The notes under the pieces were generated by a model. That model saw only the letters and a program-made list of their open reading frames with translations, made no database searches and was not told where the DNA came from. A program made the position numbers and the translations under genes. A stretch of 64,000 nucleotides of DNA, taken from positions 124,001 to 188,000 of the forward strand of contig UBQX01000011.1 in NCBI GenBank assembly GCA_900467685.1. The letters run 5' to 3'. This DNA comes from Hyphomicrobiales bacterium. GTDB taxonomy: Bacteria; Pseudomonadota; Alphaproteobacteria; Rhizobiales; Rhizobiaceae. Numbering within the stretch: position 1 is the first letter of the stretch; each line of letters starts with the position of its first letter. Of the stretch, positions 50,129 through 58,521 are shown one piece after another.

Positions 50129-50160
50129 GAGTCAATCGCGGCAAATACCGCCATTGACTC
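50129..50160 (-). terminator. Intrinsic terminator of rho
   Basis: An 8-bp stem GAGTCAAT/ATTGACTC, one C-C mismatch, then a 4-bp stem and a 6-nt loop. On the minus strand it is followed by TTTTGCGTTTTGG. It lies 30 nt after the rho stop, so even rho's own transcript appears to end rho-independently. Confidence 0.8.
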
Positions 50161-50189
50161 TCGCAAAGTTGAATCCGGCTAAGGATATC

Positions 50190-51455
50190 TCAGGTGTTCA
50201 TCGACTCGAAGAAGTCACCATTGTTCTTGGTCTGCTTCAGCTTGTCGATGAGGAACTCGATGGCGTCGGTCGTGCCCATCGGGGCAAGAATCCGGCGAAG
50301 AACAAAGATCTTCTGCAGATCCTGACGCGGCACGAGCAGGTCTTCCTTACGTGTACCGGACTTGAGAATATCCATCGCCGGGAAGATGCGCTTGTCGGCG
50401 ACCTTGCGGTCGAGAACGATTTCAGAGTTGCCGGTGCCCTTGAATTCTTCGAAGATAACTTCGTCCATGCGGCTGCCTGTATCGATCAGCGCCGTGGCGA
50501 TGATGGTTAGCGAACCACCCTCTTCGATATTGCGGGCAGCACCGAAGAAGCGCTTCGGCCGCTGCAGGGCATTCGCATCCACACCACCCGTGAGAACCTT
50601 GCCGGAAGACGGCACGACGGTGTTGTAGGCGCGCCCGAGACGCGTGATCGAATCCAGTAGGATGACGACGTCACGGCCATGCTCGACGAGGCGCTTGGCC
50701 TTCTCGATGACCATTTCGGCAACCTGAACGTGGCGCGTCGCCGGTTCGTCGAATGTAGAGGAAACGACTTCGCCACGTACGGAACGCTGCATGTCGGTCA
50801 CTTCTTCCGGACGTTCGTCGATCAGCAGAACGATCAGATAGCATTCCGGGTGGTTGGCCGTGATCGAATGCGCGATGTTCTGAAGCAGAACAGTTTTACC
50901 CGTGCGCGGCGGCGCGACGATCAGCCCGCGCTGGCCTTTGCCGAGCGGGGCGACCAGGTCGATCACACGTGGCGACAGATCCTTGGAGGTCGGAACGTCC
51001 AGCTCCATCTTGAAGCGTTCGTTCGGATAGAGCGGTGTCAGGTTGTCGAAGTGAACCTTATGGCGGATCTTCTCCGGATCTTCGAAGTTGATCGTATTGA
51101 CCTTCAGGAGCGCGAAGTAGCGCTCACCTTCCTTCGGTCCACGAATGGGTCCCTCGACCGTATCACCGGTCTTCAGCGAGAAGCGACGGATCTGAGAAGG
51201 GGAGATGTAGATATCGTCCGGACCGGGAAGATAGTTGGCATTTGCCGAGCGAAGGAAGCCGAAGCCGTCCTGCAGAACTTCGACGACGCCCTCGCCGATG
51301 ATCTCAACCTCCTGCGTGGCCAGCATCTTCAGAATCGCAAACATCAGTTCCTGTTTGCGCATCGTGCTCGCGTTCTCAACCTCCAGCGACTCTGCAAAGG
51401 CGAGCAGGTCGGTTGGGGTCTTGTTCTTAAGCTCCTGAAGCTTCATTTCAGCCAT
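50190..51455 (-). CDS. rho: Transcription termination factor Rho
   Basis: A 421-residue hexameric RNA helicase. The N-terminal Rho_N domain ([19 protein letters not shown]), a cold-shock-like RNA-binding domain and the RecA-type ATPase with the P-loop [12 protein letters not shown] near residue 180 are all present. The start at 51455 (MAEMKLQE) gives the length of rhizobial Rho; GTG or upstream ATG alternatives to 51467 exist. The Shine-Dalgarno is weak. Confidence 0.96.
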   Translation of the reverse strand: MAEMKLQELKNKTPTDLLAFAESLEVENASTMRKQELMFAILKMLATQEVEIIGEGVVEVLQDGFGFLRSANANYLPGPDDIYISPSQIRRFSLKTGDTVEGPIRGPKEGERYFALLKVNTINFEDPEKIRHKVHFDNLTPLYPNERFKMELDVPTSKDLSPRVIDLVAPLGKGQRGLIVAPPRTGKTVLLQNIAHSITANHPECYLIVLLIDERPEEVTDMQRSVRGEVVSSTFDEPATRHVQVAEMVIEKAKRLVEHGRDVVILLDSITRLGRAYNTVVPSSGKVLTGGVDANALQRPKRFFGAARNIEEGGSLTIIATALIDTGSRMDEVIFEEFKGTGNSEIVLDRKVADKRIFPAMDILKSGTRKEDLLVPRQDLQKIFVLRRILAPMGTTDAIEFLIDKLKQTKNNGDFFESMNT

Positions 51456-51615
51456 GAATAACCACACGAATAAAAGGGGAGAACCGGACGGGGCAATATG
51501 CGGTCGCCAGACGTGTTCGTCCGGCTCTTTGAGCCCGTCACCTCGGAAAGAGATGCGCGGAAAATAGCGCTTCGCTGAGCCCCTCGCAAGGGGGAGGGAC
51601 CAAATTGGCGAGAAA

Positions 51616-52152
51616 TCAGGCGAAAGGCTTCACGATAACGAGGATTACGATGACGATCATCAAAAGCGTCGGCGCCTCGTTCATGATTCGCCAGCTGCGG
51701 GAAGTCCCAAAACGATCATCGGCTCCGAATCGCCGGACCGCCTTGGCGAAATAGCCGTGAACGCCTGAGAGGGCGACGACGGCAAGAAGTTTCGCATGAA
51801 GCCATCCGCCATGAAACCCGTAAATCTCGATCGCCATCCAGAGACCGAAAATCCACGTCAAAACCATCGCCGGCGTCATGATGATCCTCATCAGGCGGCG
51901 TTCCATGACCTTGAACGTCTCCGACGCGGCCGATCCGATCTCGTGGTCGAGATGGTAGATGAAAAGCCGCGGCATGTAGAGCATGCCTGCCATCCACGAA
52001 ATGACGGCAATGACGTGCAGTGCTTTCACCCAGAGATAACGGTTCTGCTCGTCAGCGGCAAAGAGGGCGAGCCCGATTGCCAGGAAGATTGCGAGCGCTA
52101 CTCCGGCACGCAACGCAACCTTGCCGCCCGCCGCCTTGCGCATCTCGCTCAA
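51616..52152 (-). CDS. hemJ: Protoporphyrinogen IX oxidase HemJ
   Basis: A 178-residue membrane protein with four hydrophobic helices of the HemJ (UPF0093/DUF1371) family, which oxidises protoporphyrinogen IX in bacteria lacking HemG and Hem[23 protein letters not shown] carries the conserved His, and the family's YxxH-type segment is RLFIYHLDH. It overlaps hemE by four bases, so the two heme steps are co-translated. Confidence 0.9.
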   Translation of the reverse strand: MSEMRKAAGGKVALRAGVALAIFLAIGLALFAADEQNRYLWVKALHVIAVISWMAGMLYMPRLFIYHLDHEIGSAASETFKVMERRLMRIIMTPAMVLTWIFGLWMAIEIYGFHGGWLHAKLLAVVALSGVHGYFAKAVRRFGADDRFGTSRSWRIMNEAPTLLMIVIVILVIVKPFA

Positions 52153-53186
52153 GCAACACCCCCGCGAACGCGCTTGACCAGCCGGGTCACATTTTCCGGA
52201 TCGGCCTGCGGCGTGATGCCGTGTCCAAGATTGAAAATCAGCGGTCCGGAACCGAGCGCCTGCAGGATCGCATCAATGCCGTCATCCAGAGCCTGACCGC
52301 CGGCAACGACCCGCATCGGATCAAGATTTCCCTGAACCGCACCGTCCTTCTGCAGTTCCTTCGCGAAGGAGAGCGGCACGGACCAGTCGAGGCCTATGGC
52401 GTCAGCACGCGTGTCCTGCCGATAGGTCTTCAGGAGATATCCAGCACCCTTGGCAAAGGCGATGATCTTGGCACCAGGACGCGCGGCGCGAACCTTGTCG
52501 ATAATCCGGCGAACGGGTCCAACCGCGTAACGGTCGAACTCGACTTCCCCAAGGACACCCGCCCAAGAGTCGAAAATCTGCACCGCATCGGCCCCGCTGT
52601 CGATCTGCCTGATCAGATATTCGGCAGAGAGATCCGCGATATGATCGAGGAGTTTAGAAAAAGCTTCAGGGTGCCGATAGGCAAACAGCCGCGCCGGTGC
52701 CTGGTCGGGCGTTCCGTGGCCGGCGATGAGATAGGTCGCAATCGTCCAGGGCGCGCCGCAGAAGCCCAGGAGGGTCGTTTCCGCGGGAAGCTCAACGCGC
52801 AATCGCCGCAGGGTTTCGTAGACAGGGTCCAGCCTGGTCCCAAGTTCGGTTCGCGTGACGGCATCGATCTCGTCGACGTTCAACGGATCAAGCTGAGGCC
52901 CATTGCCTTCCTCAAAGCGAACATTGCGACCGATCGCATCGGGAATAACGAGGATATCGGAAAACAGGATCGCCGCATCAAAGCCATACCGACGGATCGG
53001 CTGTAGCGTCACTTCAACGGCGTAATCCGGCGTATAGCAAAGATCGAGGAAACTTCCGGCCTTGGCGCGCGTTTCTCTATACTCGGGCAGATAGCGGCCA
53101 GCTTGGCGCATGAGCCAGATCGGGGGAGGCGAGACCGTCTTACCTTCCAAGACGTCGATCACCTTGCGGTGCGGGTCTGAAACCAC
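52149..53186 (-). CDS. hemE: Uroporphyrinogen decarboxylase
   Basis: A 345-residue TIM-barrel enzyme that removes four carboxyl groups from uroporphyrinogen III to give coproporphyrinogen III. Conserved motifs are [17 protein letters not shown] near the start and the catalytic Asp in [11 protein letters not shown] put the start at GTG 53186, which has GGAG eight bases upstream; TTG 53198 is the alternative. In alphaproteobacteria hemE borders the chromosome origin, as it does here. Confidence 0.95.
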   Translation of the reverse strand: MVSDPHRKVIDVLEGKTVSPPPIWLMRQAGRYLPEYRETRAKAGSFLDLCYTPDYAVEVTLQPIRRYGFDAAILFSDILVIPDAIGRNVRFEEGNGPQLDPLNVDEIDAVTRTELGTRLDPVYETLRRLRVELPAETTLLGFCGAPWTIATYLIAGHGTPDQAPARLFAYRHPEAFSKLLDHIADLSAEYLIRQIDSGADAVQIFDSWAGVLGEVEFDRYAVGPVRRIIDKVRAARPGAKIIAFAKGAGYLLKTYRQDTRADAIGLDWSVPLSFAKELQKDGAVQGNLDPMRVVAGGQALDDGIDAILQALGSGPLIFNLGHGITPQADPENVTRLVKRVRGGVA

Positions 53187-53783
53187 TCTCTTCTCCAATC
53201 TAAAAAACTATTCTTAAAGAGCTTCTATTTCTTAGAGTCGGTGAGGATCAAGGATTAAAATTGACGCAACCCTCATCCACCGATCGGACGGGCAAAACGG
53301 GATCGCCTGGGATATTTATCCGCAGGAATAGAAAAAGCCGGCTTATTTCGATTCTATAAGGATTCAGAAAAGCTTGGAGGAGCCGGAATGATCGACCCGC
53401 CTGTTGATAAGCACTGCATAAGTCCGGATGATGCAGGGGTTCTCCACAGTTCCCGTTTTCGACGCGAAACTGATTTTGAAGAATCCGAAATGTGGATAAA
53501 TCGACCGTTTCCCACAGGGCGATCCGCCACCTGTAAAACCGTGCCACCTTCTCCCGCTTTATCAACAGTGTCCCGGAATTAACGGGGAAAAATGATGACA
53601 GCGCTTGCCTGATACAGAATCGCTTCTCAAGCGACTGCACCCTGGAACCTACAGGGCAATTGCTAACGGATGATTAACGCGCGGGAATTTCCCCCTCTTC
53701 CCATAGTCTCTGTTGTAAACCAACCGTGCCAATGCGAGAAATCTGCGCATCCACTGCCCCACCGTAAAAGAGGCCGCTATTTC
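53187..53783. other. Probable chromosomal origin of replication (oriC)
   Basis: A 597-bp non-coding region between divergent hemE and maf, the position of oriC in Caulobacter and Sinorhizobium. It holds one perfect DnaA box (53491-53499) and one-mismatch boxes at 53316-53324, 53402-53410, 53440-53448 and 53559-53567. A two-mismatch box lies at 53508-53516. AT-rich DNA at 53196-53237 next to hemE could be the unwinding element. Five GANTC sites lie at 53235, 53350, 53361, 53481 and 53617. A CTAA-N7-TTAA element at 53663-53677 resembles a CtrA site. A small ORF with a strong ribosome-binding site overlaps the box cluster (see findings). Confidence 0.88.
53491..53499 (-). promoter_or_regulatory. 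Perfect DnaA box
   Basis: TGTGGATAA, which reads TTATCCACA on the minus strand, is the consensus R1-type DnaA site. It is the only perfect copy I noticed in the window and lies in the middle of the putative oriC. Confidence 0.9.
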
Positions 53784-54389
53784 ATGGCAGCAGAAACAAA
53801 ATTGATCCTCGCCTCCGGTTCGCCGTTTCGTAAACAATTGATGGAGGCCGCTGGACTGACATTTGACGCAGAGCCCGCACGGATTGATGAACGTGAAATT
53901 GAAGCACCTCTCATTCTATCTGGTGCAGCACCGGACGTCGTTGCGGCAGCTCTTGCCAAAGCAAAGGCGCAAGACGTGGCGAACAGAAACACGCAGGCCT
54001 ATGTCATCGGCTCCGACCAGGTTATGTCGATGGACGGGCGGCTGTTTCACAAGTGCACGTCCGTCGAGATGGCGCGAGAGCAATTGTGGTCGATGCGGGG
54101 AAAGACCCATCGCCTGTCGAGCGCGATCTCCATCGTCCGACAGGGCGAGGAAGTCTGGAACCATGTCTCGATAGCGGATCTCACCTTTCGTGAATTTACG
54201 GAAACGTTTCTCGACTCCTACATTGCCAATGCCGGGTCGAAGGTCTTGCTGACGGTTGGGGCCTACAGCTATGAAGGTCTGGGGCAGCAATTGTTCGAGA
54301 AGGTCGAGGGGGACTTCTTCACCATCATAGGCCTGCCCATGCTGCCCTTGCTCGCGGCACTCAGAGATCTCGCCATCATCCCCCGCTGA
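53784..54389 (+). CDS. maf: Maf-family nucleotide pyrophosphatase
   Basis: A 201-residue Maf/YhdE/YceF-type protein that hydrolyses non-canonical or modified nucleoside triphosphates. The N-terminal [14 protein letters not shown] is the family signature; the catalytic Asp is in VIGSDQVM and a later conserved stretch is FTIIGLPM. The start at 53784 has AAGAGG ten bases upstream; the frame extends back into oriC to 53670. It overlaps the fifth parS-like site at its stop codon. The exact nucleotide substrate is not predictable here. Confidence 0.92.
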   Translation: MAAETKLILASGSPFRKQLMEAAGLTFDAEPARIDEREIEAPLILSGAAPDVVAAALAKAKAQDVANRNTQAYVIGSDQVMSMDGRLFHKCTSVEMAREQLWSMRGKTHRLSSAISIVRQGEEVWNHVSIADLTFREFTETFLDSYIANAGSKVLLTVGAYSYEGLGQQLFEKVEGDFFTIIGLPMLPLLAALRDLAIIPR

Positions 54390-54401
54390 TTCACGTGAAA
54401 C
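54388..54401. other. parS-like palindrome 5 (variant with GANTC)
   Basis: GATTCACGTGAAAC, flanked by T and A, matches the 16-bp parS consensus at 15 of 16 positions. The one change creates GATTC, a CcrM site. It overlaps the maf stop and sits eight bases before aroE, about 0.9 kb right of the DnaA-box cluster, on the opposite side of oriC from parAB. Immediately downstream, TTAACCAT (54403-54410) overlaps the aroE start codon. Confidence 0.75.
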
Positions 54402-54408
54402 ATTAACC

Positions 54409-55239
54409 ATGCACGCATTCGTCGCCGGCCATCCGATCAATCATTCCAAGTCCCCGCTCATTCATGGTACCTGGCTGAAGCGCCATGGCATTGACGGAAG
54501 CTATCGCGCCGTTGATGTTGCGCCGGAAGATTTCGCCGCCTTCATCGAGAGGCTCAAGGAGCCATCCGCGGAATTTGTGGGCGGCAATATCACGATCCCA
54601 CACAAGGAGCGTGCCTTCGCGCTCGCCGACGACGTGGACGAAACCGCCGATTATATTGGTGCGGCCAACACGCTCTGGCGCGAAGACGGACGGTTGAAGG
54701 CAACCAACACGGACGCCTATGGCTTCGCCGCCAATCTCGATGAGAAGAGCGCCGGCTGGCACAAACTCGAGACAGCGGTGGTTTACGGCGCAGGCGGTGC
54801 CAGCCGCGCGGTGATCGTTGCCCTGGTCGAGCGCGGCTTTCGAAATATCCATGTTCTCAACCGCACGGTAGAAAGAGCAAAGGGCCTGGCGGACCGGTTC
54901 GGCGCGACTGTTCAGGCGCATCCTCTTGAGGCCCTGGACGAACTGCTTCAGGATGTGGGTCTGTTCGTGAATACGACGTCGCTGGGACTGGAAGACGACG
55001 CAGTGCCCGAGATCGACTTCACCAGGATGCGACCAAGCGCACTCGTCACCGACATCGTCTATGTTCCGCTCAAGACGGCCTTCCTGCAACAGGCGGAAGC
55101 GCAAGGTGTCGCCACAGCCGACGGGCTTGGCATGCTTCTGCATCAGGCGGTGCCCGGTTTTGAAAAATGGTTCGGCGTTCGTCCGGTTGTCGACCGGGAA
55201 CTTCGAGAGATCGTCGAAGCTGCGATGGGAGTGCGCTGA
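54409..55239 (+). CDS. aroE: Shikimate dehydrogenase
   Basis: A 276-residue NADP-dependent enzyme that reduces 3-dehydroshikimate to shikimate in the aromatic amino acid pathway. The substrate-binding start [12 protein letters not shown] is present, the catalytic Lys lies in NITIPHKE, the NADP loop is GAGGASRA, and a C-terminal [18 protein letters not shown] closes the fold. Its stop shares a base with the coaE start (TGATG). Confidence 0.95.
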   Translation: MHAFVAGHPINHSKSPLIHGTWLKRHGIDGSYRAVDVAPEDFAAFIERLKEPSAEFVGGNITIPHKERAFALADDVDETADYIGAANTLWREDGRLKATNTDAYGFAANLDEKSAGWHKLETAVVYGAGGASRAVIVALVERGFRNIHVLNRTVERAKGLADRFGATVQAHPLEALDELLQDVGLFVNTTSLGLEDDAVPEIDFTRMRPSALVTDIVYVPLKTAFLQQAEAQGVATADGLGMLLHQAVPGFEKWFGVRPVVDRELREIVEAAMGVR

Positions 55240-55832
55240 TGTTCGTCGTCGGCCTCACGGGCTCGATCGGCATGGGCAAGTCCACCACCGCGGCGATGTT
55301 CCAGGCGGAGGGCATCCCGGTGAATGATGCGGATGCCGTCGTCCATCAGCTCTATGCGGGTGAGGCTGTGGCGCCGATCGAGGCTGCCTTTCCCGGAACC
55401 ACAACCGATGGCAAGATCGACCGCGTGAAACTCGCCGCGCATCTTGCCGCCCATCCCGGCGATTTCAAGACATTGGAATCCATCGTCCATCCCCTGGTGC
55501 GAGACAAGGAATTGCAGTTTCGCCGGAAAGCGGAAGAGGAAGGGCACGACATCGTCCTTCTCGACATTCCGCTTCTCTTCGAAACCGGAGGCGAGGGAAG
55601 GGTGGATGCGATCGTGGTCGTGACCTGCGCACCCGACATTCAGCGCGCCCGCGTTCTCGCCCGACCCGGGATGACGGTGGATAAGTTCGAAATGATCCTG
55701 TCGCGCCAGATGCCGGATAGCGAAAAACGAATCCGCGCGGACTATATTGTCGACACAGGCGAAGGGGTTGAACAGGCCCGTGCGCAGGTGCGGGCCATCA
55801 TCGCCGATATCAGAGCCAGCAAGCTTGGCTAA
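55239..55832 (+). CDS. coaE: Dephospho-CoA kinase
   Basis: A 197-residue P-loop kinase for the last step of CoA synthesis, with Walker A GSIGMGKST near residue 8 and the DADAVVHQLY motif. The start overlaps the aroE stop by one base, so aroE-coaE-dnaQ form a tight operon; an in-frame start further upstream would lie inside aroE. Confidence 0.95.
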   Translation: MFVVGLTGSIGMGKSTTAAMFQAEGIPVNDADAVVHQLYAGEAVAPIEAAFPGTTTDGKIDRVKLAAHLAAHPGDFKTLESIVHPLVRDKELQFRRKAEEEGHDIVLLDIPLLFETGGEGRVDAIVVVTCAPDIQRARVLARPGMTVDKFEMILSRQMPDSEKRIRADYIVDTGEGVEQARAQVRAIIADIRASKLG

Positions 55833-55844
55833 TCAGGAACGACC

Positions 55845-56537
55845 ATGCGTGAAATCATCTTCGATACGGAAACGACCGGCCTCGATTCGCGTGAGGATCG
55901 GATCATCGAAATCGGCGGTATAGAACTCGACAATCATTTTCCAACAGGGCGGACGCTGCATCTTTATATCAATCCCGGCGACCGCAAGGTCCATCCGGAT
56001 GCGTTGGCAGTTCACGGGATCACGGACGAATTCCTGTCCGACAAGCCCGCCTTTGCCGACGTCGCCGAACAGATCTTGAGCTTCTTCGAGGGTGCCAAGT
56101 GGATCGCCCATAACGCCACCTTCGATATGGGCTTTATCAACGCCGAACTCGGCCGACTGGGAATGCCGGCAATCGCTCCGTCGGAAGTCATCGACACGCT
56201 TTCGCTCGCCCGTCGCAAGCATCCGATGGGTCCGAACTCCCTCGACGCGCTCTGCCGACGCTATGGTATCGACAATTCCCATCGCGCCAAGCACGGCGCG
56301 CTTCTCGACTCCGAACTTCTGGCGGAAGTCTATATCGAGATGATCGGCGGCCGTCAGGCCGCCTTGGGGCTTGCGGGTCCGGGGCAGACCTCGGTTGAAG
56401 AAAACGACGCTGCCGGCGCGATCGTCGTGGGCAGACCGAAGCCGCTGGCAGCGCGTGTGACGGAGACGGAGCGCCAGGCCCATGAGGCCATGGTCGCCAA
56501 AATAGGCGGCAAGGCGCTCTGGGCGCGCTACCAGTAA
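55845..56537 (+). CDS. dnaQ: DNA polymerase III epsilon subunit (proofreading exonuclease)
   Basis: A 230-residue DEDDh 3'-5' exonuclease that proofreads replication. The catalytic residues are visible in FDTETTGLD (Asp, Glu), HNATFDMGF (Asp) and HRAKHGALLD (His, Asp). The tail after residue 180 would carry the polymerase-binding segment. AGGAACGACC precedes the start, 12 bases after coaE. Confidence 0.95.
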   Translation: MREIIFDTETTGLDSREDRIIEIGGIELDNHFPTGRTLHLYINPGDRKVHPDALAVHGITDEFLSDKPAFADVAEQILSFFEGAKWIAHNATFDMGFINAELGRLGMPAIAPSEVIDTLSLARRKHPMGPNSLDALCRRYGIDNSHRAKHGALLDSELLAEVYIEMIGGRQAALGLAGPGQTSVEENDAAGAIVVGRPKPLAARVTETERQAHEAMVAKIGGKALWARYQ

Positions 56538-56566
56538 GACCACGCAGACAATCGCCAGAAATGCAA

Positions 56567-56591
56567 AAAGCCCGGGACGAACCCGGGCTTT
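56567..56591. terminator. Bidirectional terminator between dnaQ and secB
   Basis: A 10-bp stem AAAGCCCGGG/CCCGGGCTTT with a 5-nt loop has T or A tracts on both sides. Confidence 0.88.
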
Positions 56592-56618
56592 CGTGTTTTC
56601 CGTTCCTGAAAACGAAAA

Positions 56619-57104
56619 TCAGTTGGTGTTCGCGCTGACCTTCGCACGAGCCTGTTCTTCGGCCATGCGCTGCGAGAACATCTGTGCGAAATCGATCGGG
56701 TCGACGAGGAGCGGCGGAAAGCCACCGTTGCGCGTGACATCGGCAATGATCTGGCGAGCGAACGGGAACAGCAGGCGCGGGCACTCGATGAAGAGGATCG
56801 GCAGCATGTGTTCCTGGGGGAAGCCGGCGATGCGGAAGACGCCGCCATAGGCAAGTTCAGCGTGGAAGAGCGACTTGTCGCCAGCCTTGGCTTCCGCCGT
56901 CAACGTCAGCAGAACGTCGAAGTCGTCGCCGCCGAGCGGATTGGCGTTGACGTTGACATTGATGTTGATCTCGGGAGCCTTGTCACGGGCCTGCAGCGAC
57001 TGCGGCGCACCCGGATTTTCGAAGGACAGGTCCTTCGTGTACTGGGCGAGAATGTTGAGCGAAGGAGCCTGTCCTGCGCCGTTCGGGTTTGCTTCGTTAG
57101 ACAT
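56619..57104 (-). CDS. secB: Protein-export chaperone SecB
   Basis: A 161-residue tetrameric chaperone that keeps preproteins unfolded and passes them to SecA. The core [16 protein letters not shown] and the later [23 protein letters not shown] are family signatures. The strong GAGGAG lies right before ATG 57104. It runs against the surrounding leading-strand gene direction. Confidence 0.95.
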   Translation of the reverse strand: MSNEANPNGAGQAPSLNILAQYTKDLSFENPGAPQSLQARDKAPEININVNVNANPLGGDDFDVLLTLTAEAKAGDKSLFHAELAYGGVFRIAGFPQEHMLPILFIECPRLLFPFARQIIADVTRNGGFPPLLVDPIDFAQMFSQRMAEEQARAKVSANTN

Positions 57105-57198
57105 ATCTGCTCCTCAAGGGACAATCGATGTTGCCGCGATCTAACATTTCCAAGGGGGGCTTACAACCCTGCGGCCGAAGCGCGCTCAAGGCGACATG

Positions 57199-57708
57199 TC
57201 AGTCGATCCGGCGGTTCCAGGGGGAATTGGGGTTTCCTTCGCGATGATAGTCTTCGGCGTCGAGATCGATGACGTCGCCTTCGGGATCGCCCGGTTTTCC
57301 GTTGTCGAAGGGCGAGCCCGGCCCGCGGCCGGCGCTTCGAAACACGCCGGAAACCACGATCCGGTCCTTGATCAGCAGCCATGCAGCATCGCGCACTGCC
57401 GGAATGAAAAGGAGAAGACCGAGAACGTCAGTAACGAACCCCGGCGTCAGCAGGAAAAGGCCCGCCAGCACAATCATGGCTCCGTGGATCATCTCACGCG
57501 CCGGCAGCCGCCCGGCATCCATCTCGCGTGACAGCTTGCGCAAAACGCCGATCCCCTGGATGCGCAAAAGTATGCCGCCGATCGCGGACGACAGAAAGAT
57601 CAGGCCGATGACCGGCAGCACGCCAATATAGCGGCCGACTATGATGAAGACGGCAATTTCGAGAAGCGGCAGGGCGACCAGGGCAAGGGGAAGGATGGAA
57701 AATCGCAT
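57199..57708 (-). CDS. fxsA: FxsA-family membrane protein
   Basis: A 169-residue membrane protein with three or four hydrophobic segments (LALVALPLLEIAVFIIVGRYIG first) and the conserved LFLLTPGFVTDVLGLLLFIP, typical of FxsA, which relieves phage F exclusion in E. coli; its native role is unknown. The start at 57708 (MRFSILPLAL) has AAAGG eight bases upstream; a frame to 57792 exists. A negatively charged tail follows residue 125. Confidence 0.85.
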   Translation of the reverse strand: MRFSILPLALVALPLLEIAVFIIVGRYIGVLPVIGLIFLSSAIGGILLRIQGIGVLRKLSREMDAGRLPAREMIHGAMIVLAGLFLLTPGFVTDVLGLLLFIPAVRDAAWLLIKDRIVVSGVFRSAGRGPGSPFDNGKPGDPEGDVIDLDAEDYHREGNPNSPWNRRID

Positions 57709-57822
57709 ATCGGGCGCCTTTATTGCCGCTGGAACTGTCGAAGCGACATCTAGCGTTTGAATAGCTGTGGTTTGAAGACTATATGATCTCAAGAGATAAA
57801 TGAGAAACTGGTTTATAGGCCA

Positions 57823-58521
57823 ATGGGTTCAAACGACATCGTCACGATTTTTTTCCTTGTTGCGGCAGTGGTCATTTTCATTCAGCTGCGCAACGTGCTG
57901 GGGAGAAGAACCGGCAACGAGAAGCCGCCACATGATCCCTATACGCGTCGCGAGACCGCGGAGGTTCGGCCCGTCCCCGACAAGGCTGGCCCTATGCCGA
58001 CGGGCGGAGAGAGGAGCGAACCGGTAAACCCTTACGGTTCGGCCGACGCATTTACGGCCGCAGGAAGCGATCTGAACAAGGGCATCCGCTCGGTGATCGA
58101 TGCCGATCGCAACTTCAACCCGACGGAATTCATGAAGGGCGCCCGCGCCGCTTATGAAATGATCGTCATGGCTTTTGCCGAAGGCGATCGCAATTCGCTG
58201 AAGAACCTGCTGTCCCGCGAAGTCTATGAAGGCTTCGAGGCAGCGATCAGGGATCGCGAAGCGAAAGGCGAGAGACTGAACTCGACATTTGTCGGAATCA
58301 GCAAGGCCGACATGCTCAACGCCGCGATGAAGGGCACCGAGGCTTTCGTCACCGTGCGCATCGTCAGCCAGCTGATCTCGGCAACCTATGACAAGCAGGG
58401 CGCACTCATCGATGGTCATCCGGAAGAAGTGGCCGAGGTCAAGGACATCTGGACCTTCTCCCGCGACACCCGTTCGCGTGACCCGAACTGGAAGCTCGTC
58501 GGCACCGAATCGGAGCAGTGA
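57823..58521 (+). CDS. Tim44/TimA-family membrane-anchored protein
   Basis: A 232-residue protein with one N-terminal transmembrane helix (IVTIFFLVAAVVIFIQLRNV), a Pro-rich linker and a C-terminal Tim44 domain (from about residue 85). Mitochondrial Tim44 tethers import motors; the alphaproteobacterial homologues act in the cell envelope, with a role not fully defined. Its stop shares a base with the mltA start (TGATG) and it heads the tim44-mltA-smr-xre group. Confidence 0.88.
   Translation: MGSNDIVTIFFLVAAVVIFIQLRNVLGRRTGNEKPPHDPYTRRETAEVRPVPDKAGPMPTGGERSEPVNPYGSADAFTAAGSDLNKGIRSVIDADRNFNPTEFMKGARAAYEMIVMAFAEGDRNSLKNLLSREVYEGFEAAIRDREAKGERLNSTFVGISKADMLNAAMKGTEAFVTVRIVSQLISATYDKQGALIDGHPEEVAEVKDIWTFSRDTRSRDPNWKLVGTESEQ

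Noticed and set aside
53670-53783. Longer N-terminus of maf reaching into oriC
   Set aside because: The Maf signature starts at 53784, which has a ribosome-binding site; the extra residues are not family-like.
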